Shown here: in pieces, positions 1 through 5,824 of the stretch
Position numbering within the stretch: the first letter of the stretch is position 1
Layout of the letters: each line of letters starts with the position of its first letter
NCBI GenBank assembly: GCA_913058555.1
Contig: CAJXRJ010000190.1
Location: 1-10,952, forward strand
DNA from: an uncultured bacterium
GTDB lineage: Bacteria > Planctomycetota > UBA1135 > GCA-002686595
Reading direction: 5' to 3'
DNA length: 10,952 nucleotides
The notes under the pieces: generated by a model
What the model saw: the letters and a program-made list of their open reading frames with translations, nothing else
The model's database searches: none
Told to the model about the DNA's origin: nothing
Made by a program: the position numbers and the translations under genes

Positions 1-2
1 CC

Positions 3-197
3 CTGGACGATGCGCTCACGGCGCTCGAGCTCAAGGACGAACGGCTCGCGCTGCTCGTCAAGCTGCGCTACTTCGCTGGGCTCACGCTGGAACAAACCGC
101 GTCCGCCCTCGACATCTCGCCGCGCACCGTTCAGCGCGACTGGACCATGGCCAGCGCCTGGCTGCGCTTGCGCATGGACGACGGGGTCGAAGGGTGA
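3..197 (+). CDS. ECF-family RNA polymerase sigma factor, C-terminal part (5' truncated)
   Basis: The frame starting at base 3 is open from the window edge and gives 64 residues, ending at a TGA at 195-197. It contains a sigma region 4 helix-turn-helix: LALLVKLRYFAGLTLEQTA, then the recognition helix around SPRTVQRDWTMASAWLR. In this family region 4 contacts the -35 promoter element. The RTVQRDW...AWLR signature resembles the ECF group that is abundant in Planctomycetota and often sits next to Ser/Thr kinases. Region 2 lies outside the window, so group assignment is uncertain. The stop overlaps the start of the kinase gene (GTGA), so the two are probably co-transcribed and translationally coupled. 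No ATG start is present because the gene is cut by the window edge. Confidence 0.85.
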   Translation: MDDALTALELKDERLALLVKLRYFAGLTLEQTASALDISPRTVQRDWTMASAWLRLRMDDGVEG

Positions 198-2902
198 GCG
201 AACCACTGTTTGAGCGCGTCCGAGAGATCTTCCAACACGCCTCAGATCTCGAAGAGCACGCGCGCGCCGCCTACGTACGCGAAGCAGCCGGCGGAGACGA
301 CGCCTTGCGCCAGGAGGTGGAGCGCATGCTCGCCATCGCGAGCGAGTCAGACGAGCCGCTCGGCGCGGGCCCCGGCTTGGCCCTAGCGGAGGAGTACGGC
401 CAGCAGCATGGGCTGGAGGGCCAGACGGTGGGTTCGTATCGCGTGCTGCGTTACATCGCCAGTGGCGGCATGGGCGCGGTCTACGAGGCGGAGCAAGACC
501 ATCCCCGTCGACGCGTCGCGGTCAAGGTCCTGAACAGCGCCCTCGCCGGCGAGGAGCTGCGGCGACGATTTAAACGCGAGGTCGAGATCCTCGGGGGCCT
601 CCATCATCCGGGGATCGCTCAAATCCTCGAGGCAGGCACCTATCGGGGCATCGGCACCGCGGAACTGCCGTTCATCGCGATGGAGCTCATCGCCGGCCGG
701 TCCATCGTGGATCACGTCCGCACCGAGAGCCTCAACGTGCGGGAACGGGTCCAGTTGTTCTCCCGTGTATGCGACGCCCTGGACTACGCCCATCAGCGCG
801 GCATTGTTCACCGCGACCTGAAGCCCGCCAACATCCTGGTGGATGAGACCGGTCAGCCCAAGGTCCTGGACTTCGGCGTCGCCTACATGGCCGGCTCGAA
901 CGTCAACCTCACGACGCTTGTGACGGCACCGGGCGTGCTGCTCGGGACGATCGCTTACATGAGTCCCGAGCAGGCTCGGGGCGACCTCGATGGCGTGGAC
1001 GCGCGCGCCGACGTCCACGCGCTGGGCGTGCTGCTGTTCGAGATACTGAGCGGCCAGCTCCCCTACGAAATCCGCGGCTGCCCCATCCAGGAGGCGATCC
1101 GCCTGCTGAACGAGGACGAGCCTACGACCTTGGGCTCCATCGACCCGACCCTCCACGGCGACCTCGACACGATCGTTCGAAAGGCGATCGAAAAAGAGCC
1201 GGAGCGGCGCTACGCCTCCGCCGCAGAGCTAGCGGCGGATCTGCAGCGTTACCTGCGCCACGAGCCGATTCAGGCGCGCCGCCCTTCGCGCATCTACCGG
1301 ATGCGCAGGTTCACGCGGCGCCACCGCTCGCTCGTGATCGCCACGGGGATCATCATCCTCAGCCTCATCGCAGGCACGACGGGTTTCGCCGTCATGGCGA
1401 TGCGGGCGCGGAATCAAACGCGCATCGCTGACGAAGCGTTGGCCGGTGCCCAAAGCGGCATGGAGGAGCTGCATGAGATGCTTTCCGTCTGGCAAGCCAG
1501 TGCGGCGTTTGCCGTCGACTTCCCACAGCAACCAAGGCTTCTGAAGCTTGGGATTGAAATCATCGAGCGCTCGGCACCGGGATTCCAGACCGCATGGGAA
1601 ACGATCGACAGGAACAAGGTCCTCACCAAACAGGGCTTTCAAGAGCAGGACCGCCTGCGGGGCGAGCTGCTCATCGGACTCGGCGACGATCTGAGCCCAG
1701 CCGTCAGGGGATGCGTGGCTGGATTCCTCCAGTCGACGGCGTGGCATCTCCTGATCTACGGCGACAAGATCGGGCCGCTACGCTTGCTAGAGCATGCCGA
1801 AGGACTGCTCGCTGACCACGCGTCGGCGACCGATTCGCGGCTGCTGATCATTCGGGCGCTCTTCCTTGACAGCCTCAACCATGCGGACCGTCATGACGAA
1901 GCCAACGAGCGGGTCACGGCTTGGCTCGACGAGCTTGCCGACAGGGGGTACTCAGAGGCTACTCCGCCGATGGCGCTGTATCGCTCCCGCAAGGGCACCG
2001 CGCTGGTCGGACTGCGACGCTACCAAGAAGCGGAGCCTCTGCTCGTCTCCAGTGCGCCGGTCGTAGTGAGCACCTGGGGCTCCGTCCTGAACTTCGAGGC
2101 CAAGGCCGCACGGGTGAATCTCCTGAAGGGGCTAGGCCGCGCAGGCGACGCTCAACAACTCCAGGACGAGCTCACGATGGACGTCGCCATACGCGGCCCC
2201 AACGGCGCGCATCACACACGCGTGGCGCTTGGGGAGGGCCTCAAAGGACTTTGGGCCGAGCTCGAGTTGCTTGAGACTGAGTGTGGTCAGCCCGGCACCG
2301 ATGTTGCCGACAGGCTAACGGCGCTCATCAAGCTACAGTCAGCGCTAGGCATCCATGATGGCAGCCCCGAGTCGTTGATTGTCGCCCTCTACCTCAGGAT
2401 CTCGGGAAACTGGCACGGCAATTCCCATGGCTGGCGCCATGACACGACGTTCGCGCTTTACCGCGAAGCTATGCGCTTGCTGCAAATCGGGCCGATGCCT
2501 TCGAAAGAGCAGTTGGCTTGGGGCTTCCAAGGGCTCGGGTACGCCCATGCTGCGCGCGACGAGCCCGAGCTGTCGATGAAGTTCATACGCGAGGGCCTTG
2601 ACCTGTGGGCTGGGCACAATGACCATCTCATTTGGGAACTGCGAAGCTGCCTCGGCGCGTCCCTCACCAAGCTGGGCCGGTACCAAGAAGCGCACGATCA
2701 CATCCTGTCAGCCTATCGAGGACTGGCGGAGCGAGTGGGCTCCACCGATCCAACGACGCGGACGGCCATCAACAAGCTCGTCATACTCCATCGCAATTGG
2801 GCGGACGGCGAAGGCGCGGCCGAAGCCCGGGCTGAAGTGGAACGTACGCTCACGAAGGAGTGGCTCGACCATTGGCACGCGGAGCTCCAGATCGCGGAAT
2901 AG
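194..2902 (+). CDS. Transmembrane Hanks-type serine/threonine protein kinase with C-terminal TPR-like region
   Basis: This 902-residue protein starts at GTG 194, overlapping the sigma-factor stop by four bases. The kinase domain spans about residues 82-355. The glycine loop is ASGGMGAVY (89-97), whose usual first glycine is alanine. Other landmarks are the VAVK lysine K111, a probable helix-C glutamate E129, the catalytic loop HRDLKPAN (206-213, D208), DFG 226-228 and GTIAYMSPEQ (251-260). All residues needed for catalysis are present, so it should be active. After a basic juxtamembrane stretch (YRMRRFTRRHR) comes one membrane helix, about 380-402. This puts the kinase in the cytoplasm and about 500 C-terminal residues outside it. 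That part is helical with weak TPR-like pieces (LRRYQEAEPLL near 610, LGRYQEAHDH near 829) and may sense signals or bind partners. The kinase probably acts with the adjacent ECF sigma factor. Its substrate is unknown. Confidence 0.93.
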   Translation: MSEPLFERVREIFQHASDLEEHARAAYVREAAGGDDALRQEVERMLAIASESDEPLGAGPGLALAEEYGQQHGLEGQTVGSYRVLRYIASGGMGAVYEAEQDHPRRRVAVKVLNSALAGEELRRRFKREVEILGGLHHPGIAQILEAGTYRGIGTAELPFIAMELIAGRSIVDHVRTESLNVRERVQLFSRVCDALDYAHQRGIVHRDLKPANILVDETGQPKVLDFGVAYMAGSNVNLTTLVTAPGVLLGTIAYMSPEQARGDLDGVDARADVHALGVLLFEILSGQLPYEIRGCPIQEAIRLLNEDEPTTLGSIDPTLHGDLDTIVRKAIEKEPERRYASAAELAADLQRYLRHEPIQARRPSRIYRMRRFTRRHRSLVIATGIIILSLIAGTTGFAVMAMRARNQTRIADEALAGAQSGMEELHEMLSVWQASAAFAVDFPQQPRLLKLGIEIIERSAPGFQTAWETIDRNKVLTKQGFQEQDRLRGELLIGLGDDLSPAVRGCVAGFLQSTAWHLLIYGDKIGPLRLLEHAEGLLADHASATDSRLLIIRALFLDSLNHADRHDEANERVTAWLDELADRGYSEATPPMALYRSRKGTALVGLRRYQEAEPLLVSSAPVVVSTWGSVLNFEAKAARVNLLKGLGRAGDAQQLQDELTMDVAIRGPNGAHHTRVALGEGLKGLWAELELLETECGQPGTDVADRLTALIKLQSALGIHDGSPESLIVALYLRISGNWHGNSHGWRHDTTFALYREAMRLLQIGPMPSKEQLAWGFQGLGYAHAARDEPELSMKFIREGLDLWAGHNDHLIWELRSCLGASLTKLGRYQEAHDHILSAYRGLAERVGSTDPTTRTAINKLVILHRNWADGEGAAEARAEVERTLTKEWLDHWHAELQIAE

Positions 2903-3019
2903 TGCCTGACAGTGTTCCGGACGGACCTTACCGCAGACAGAAGGAGGCGAGGTGTTCAGCTGGCCGCAGGGCTTGAATCGGGTGACGCATCATCGCCCTA
3001 TAGCCCAGCCGCTCCTCCC

Positions 3020-3646
3020 TTAGAACGACATCCCGATCGCGAAGGTCAGGTTGTCGAGGTCCAAGTCGGTTTGGTTGAAATCGAGGTCTTGACCCACGCG
3101 CTGACGAGCCTCGATGACCAGATCCAAGTCACGGGCGATCTCAAAGTTGATGCCACCATGAACGTAGCCGCCAAAGGCCGCATTCTGCTCCGAGTCCGGT
3201 GCGAATCCCAGGTCGGACCCCACGTCCACATAGGTGAGCACCGCTCCAATCCCGACAAAGGGACGGAGTTGGCCCTGGGGCCTTTGGACCCGAAACCCGG
3301 CGAAGGCGTCAAGAACGAGCATGTCGACGTCTGCGTCGCTCAGAAGATCTTGATCGTCATACGAAGCGATCATGCCGAACTCATAACCGTTGCCAGTGTT
3401 CACGTTGATGCGCGAAACCTCTATTGCGCCCATGATCTGTCCATCGAGGGGCTGCCAAATGTCTTCGTCCAGCCTTCGATGGCCCACGAGAACTGCGGAG
3501 CGATTGATGTATTGGGGCCGTGCGTCGTAACTAGCCGAAGGGCGGGCGGCCTGGCCGCTCCCTTGGCCCAGGGGAGCGATGGCTGGTGCGGCGCATGCTT
3601 GAAGGGCAAGACCGGCGATGGCCAAGGCGATCCGGAGTTGGCTCAT
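3020..3646 (-). CDS. Small outer-membrane beta-barrel protein, possible lipoprotein signal
   Basis: This 208-residue protein starts at ATG 3646-3644. The first 18 residues, MSQLRIALAIAGLALQAC, look like a signal peptide ending in a lipobox-like LQAC. The following AAPA could instead be a signal peptidase I site. From about residue 44 to the end the sequence alternates polar and hydrophobic residues in short Gly-rich strands (AFAGFRVQ, LRPFVGIGAVLTYV, FGGYVHGGINFEI, LDLVIEARQRV, NLTFAIGMSF). It ends in phenylalanine, as is usual for barrel proteins recognised by the Bam machinery. It most resembles the loose outer-membrane beta-barrel (OmpA/OmpW-like, PF13505-type) group. It lacks an OmpA peptidoglycan-binding domain. 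No clear Shine-Dalgarno precedes the start. It lies 131 bases downstream of the nucleotidyltransferase on the same strand and converges on the kinase gene. Function beyond the barrel fold is not known. Confidence 0.75.
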   Translation of the reverse strand: MSQLRIALAIAGLALQACAAPAIAPLGQGSGQAARPSASYDARPQYINRSAVLVGHRRLDEDIWQPLDGQIMGAIEVSRINVNTGNGYEFGMIASYDDQDLLSDADVDMLVLDAFAGFRVQRPQGQLRPFVGIGAVLTYVDVGSDLGFAPDSEQNAAFGGYVHGGINFEIARDLDLVIEARQRVGQDLDFNQTDLDLDNLTFAIGMSF

Positions 3647-3720
3647 GGGGAAACGAGGTGGCAGGAAGGAGCGAAGGGAATCAGAGTCACTCTAGCAGCG
3701 GCACCGGATTCGATGGCGAA

Positions 3721-3744
3721 ACTGGATCGGTACCGAACCCCAGT
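3721..3744 (-). terminator. Weak imperfect hairpin between nucleotidyltransferase and barrel gene
   Basis: ACTGG at 3721-3725 pairs with CCAGT at 3740-3744, and an inner palindrome, CGGTACCG (3728-3735), lies between them with a small internal loop. Read on the - strand the stem is followed by only three T residues. It sits 34 bases after the nucleotidyltransferase stop, so it could be a weak terminator or a protein-binding palindrome upstream of the barrel gene. The evidence is structural only. Confidence 0.25.
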
Positions 3745-3777
3745 GAGTGGTGCGGCCGTCCCGCTCCGACCCGGGGA

Positions 3778-4551
3778 TCAATAGCCAATGGCGCTTCGGA
3801 AGAAGCTATTGATCTCCGCGTAGTCCACTTCCCGGCGAGACACCTGTGGCAGCTCCTCCTGCAGTCGGCTGTGCAAGTTGCTGAAGTAGGTTGCCAATCC
3901 CGGGGGAAGGACCAGGCGATGACTTTCGGGAACGGTTTCCTTCACTGCAACAAGCTCTTCCACCTCGCAGCGCACGGCGGAATCGGCAATGCGATCCGCG
4001 AGATCGTCAAAAGCCACGGCGGGGATAGTGCGCTCGGTAAGGACATGGCGGGCGGCGAGCACTGGCCGCATGAGGTAGCAGTACTTCTTCAGGTTCCAGG
4101 TGTTGTCTTCCTCCCTGTAACCCGCACGCTCCGCGCTCCGAGCAATGCCGAGGTAATGGGCTGCGGCCTTAGCCGGCTGGAAGTAGTCGCAGGCCAATGC
4201 TCGCATGGCAGCGAGGAACGGGGGTTCCTGCCGATAGGTGAACGGAGAATGGAGCCACTCGATGACTCCGGCGTTGCTGCCAGCCACGTGGATCAGGACT
4301 TTGCGTAAGTCCCAACCCACGAGATCCAATTCACCGTCAAGCTCCATGAGGGGCCCGATCATGTCCTTCGGCCTGGCCAGTTGAAGGTACCAGTCGCGGG
4401 GGTTCTGGTAGATGAACCGGACGTCGTAGTCAGAGTCCGTTGAGGCCAGGCCCCACGCTCGACTGCCGCTTTCGCAGGCGTAGCGGATTGTGATGTTGCG
4501 TTCGGACGCTACCGCGTCCAGGCGCTTCTGAATGAATGACGGCGTGATCAT
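3778..4551 (-). CDS. RlaP/YcgL-type predicted nucleotidyltransferase
   Basis: The N-terminal part carries a DNA polymerase beta-type nucleotidyltransferase core: YACESGSRAWGLASTDSDYD followed by VRFIY. It holds the Gly-Ser pair (G29, S30) and the metal-binding carboxylates D41 and D43 with nearby D39. This string is characteristic of the COG3541/PF10127 family, some of whose members (RlaP) sit beside RNA ligases. I chose the ATG at 4551 (257 residues) because MITPSFIQKRLDAV... matches the usual short lead into the GS motif. The frame extends to an ATG at 4584, adding 11 residues (MTCRLSAHLLA), and neither start has a clear Shine-Dalgarno. The later WNLKKYCYLMRPVLAARH region is the typical helical C-terminal half. 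The family is predicted to transfer a nucleotide to a nucleic acid or protein, but the substrate is not established. No RNA ligase gene is seen nearby. Confidence 0.85.
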   Translation of the reverse strand: MITPSFIQKRLDAVASERNITIRYACESGSRAWGLASTDSDYDVRFIYQNPRDWYLQLARPKDMIGPLMELDGELDLVGWDLRKVLIHVAGSNAGVIEWLHSPFTYRQEPPFLAAMRALACDYFQPAKAAAHYLGIARSAERAGYREEDNTWNLKKYCYLMRPVLAARHVLTERTIPAVAFDDLADRIADSAVRCEVEELVAVKETVPESHRLVLPPGLATYFSNLHSRLQEELPQVSRREVDYAEINSFFRSAIGY

Positions 4552-4613
4552 GGCGAGCAGGTGTGCAGAAAGCCGGCACGTCATGGTGCCAGTTTCTGGG
4601 TGCGCGTGACAGC

Positions 4614-4637
4614 AGTACCGGGAGAGCGGTACTCCCG
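4614..4637 (-). other. Overlapping alternative hairpins in the nucleotidyltransferase leader
   Basis: AGTACCG (4614-4620) can pair with CGGTACT (4627-4633), while CGGGAG (4619-4624) can instead pair with CTCCCG (4632-4637). The two stems share bases and exclude each other. They lie between the upstream operon's terminator and the nucleotidyltransferase start at 4551, so they would be in its 5' leader if transcription begins upstream. No known riboswitch pattern is recognised. Confidence 0.3.
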
Positions 4638-4640
4638 AAA

Positions 4641-4701
4641 GAAAGAGGCGAGGGGCCCAGGGTCCAGCGATTAGCTGGAACCAGGACCCCTCGCCTCGTT
4701 C
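4641..4701 (-). terminator. Strong intrinsic terminator of the peptidase-membrane protein operon
   Basis: GAGGCGAGGGG at 4645-4655 is perfectly complementary to CCCCTCGCCTC at 4687-4697. The stem continues inward with three mismatches to TCCAGC (4663-4668) and GCTGGA (4674-4679), around the loop GATTA. This gives a stem of about 25 positions. Read on the - strand the stem is followed by TTTCTTTC, a run expected for Rho-independent termination. It begins 25 bases after the membrane-protein stop at 4726, so it should end the operon. On the + strand it is followed by a weaker GTTCTCTCC, and no + gene is present there. Confidence 0.85.
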
Positions 4702-4725
4702 TCTCCGCGCGAATCTGCTCCTTCG

Positions 4726-5820
4726 TCAGACGGTCACGTGGTAGCCGTCGTCGGAGACGGGGTACTGGGGGCCGCCGGGGCCGCCGATGGTTTGGGCCCA
4801 GGGGTCGGGGCGGCGGTCGGTGGGGTGAATCAACGCTTGGCTGACGCGGCCGGCGGCGTGGTAGTAGGCGCCGCGGGTGACTTGGCGCCAGATGAGCGCA
4901 AGCTGCGCCACGCCGAACATGGCGAGGACGTGCCAACCGTTGGGGTCGTTGATGAAACGGCCGTCGATGGTCTCCATCCACCAGCCGAAGAATCCGATGA
5001 CCATGACCGCCTCGAGGGTCAGAAGGAGGGCCAAGGGGCGCATGGTCTGGATCGGATGGCGCATCATCGTGAAGCCCGTGGCGATGGCGGCGCCGATCAC
5101 GGAGCGGCTGTCGCGCAGGGCGAGACGGGTGCGCGTGTAGATGCCCCAGGCGAGGACCTTGGCGAAGGCGAGGGTGAACAAGCCCTCTTGGATCCAGGCG
5201 AGGCGCACGACCTGGGCCTCGGACTCGAGGGTTTCGAGCCGGCCCCAGTCGGTTTTGGGGACCTCGAGGATCGCGCCGTACACGAGGCGCTTCCACGGCT
5301 CGCCGAAGTAAATCCATCGCACAAGGCTGAGTGCCAAGAGCATCAGGATCGCCACGCGCAGGAACCGGCCGAAGTAGCGGGCACCGCCGAATCCGAAGCG
5401 CCGCAGAGTCTGGCGATCAGGCTGCTCGAAGGTCACCTGGAGCCAGCCGCCGGCGGCGAAGACACCAAAGAGGATGGCGATGAGCGCCAGCACGGCGCCG
5501 CCCTGGGAGATGGAGCTATCGAGGCTCGAAAGGGCGCCGCGGTGGTCTTGGCGGAAGATCTCGCTGAGTCCCACCGTCGGCGATGACATGGACGGGTCCA
5601 GGTCACGGGCCGCGTCGCTCGAGGCGTAGCGGTTCCCGACCATCCGGCTGATGGCGCCGGAGGTCTGCATGGCAGGGATCATGCTGAGCAGAAGCAGCAC
5701 GATCCAGGTCGCGCCCCAGAGCTTGGGCCTCAGGAACGCGGCGCGCATGGCGCGCAGGAACAGCATGAATCCGGGACGACGGAGGTTGTCGTGCTCGATG
5801 TTCTCTTCGTAGTTCGTCAT
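4726..5820 (-). CDS. Six-helix integral membrane protein of unknown family
   Basis: The chosen start, ATG 5820-5818, gives 364 residues. It lies four bases after the peptidase stop and is preceded by a GGGGGG run that can serve as a ribosome binding site. A longer frame to 5886 would run 22 residues into the peptidase gene and is less likely. Hydrophobic segments lie at about residues 34-51, 106-129, 152-173, 208-228, 262-283 and 295-312. A soluble loop rich in Asp and Ser (60-105) sits between the first two. The C-terminal 50 residues are polar, with a GGPGGPQYP stretch. The even helix count suggests both ends are on the same side. I do not recognise the family. Tight linkage to a secreted M1 peptidase suggests a shared process such as peptide handling or envelope maintenance, but this is inference. 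Confidence 0.85.
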   Translation of the reverse strand: MTNYEENIEHDNLRRPGFMLFLRAMRAAFLRPKLWGATWIVLLLLSMIPAMQTSGAISRMVGNRYASSDAARDLDPSMSSPTVGLSEIFRQDHRGALSSLDSSISQGGAVLALIAILFGVFAAGGWLQVTFEQPDRQTLRRFGFGGARYFGRFLRVAILMLLALSLVRWIYFGEPWKRLVYGAILEVPKTDWGRLETLESEAQVVRLAWIQEGLFTLAFAKVLAWGIYTRTRLALRDSRSVIGAAIATGFTMMRHPIQTMRPLALLLTLEAVMVIGFFGWWMETIDGRFINDPNGWHVLAMFGVAQLALIWRQVTRGAYYHAAGRVSQALIHPTDRRPDPWAQTIGGPGGPQYPVSDDGYHVTV

Positions 5821-5824
5821 CGAA

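Noticed and set aside
2912..3784. 290-residue open frame on the + strand
   Set aside because: It lies antisense to the barrel protein, whose signal peptide, strand pattern and terminal Phe are much more convincing.
4575..4594. TGGCAC...GTGCC on the - strand as a sigma-54 promoter
   Set aside because: The distance between the GG and GC elements is one base too long. The match is better explained by a small inverted repeat GGCAC/GTGCC.
4430..5317. 295-residue - strand frame spanning two genes
   Set aside because: The translation is Arg/Pro/His-rich and runs across the terminator, in a different frame from the membrane protein and nucleotidyltransferase.
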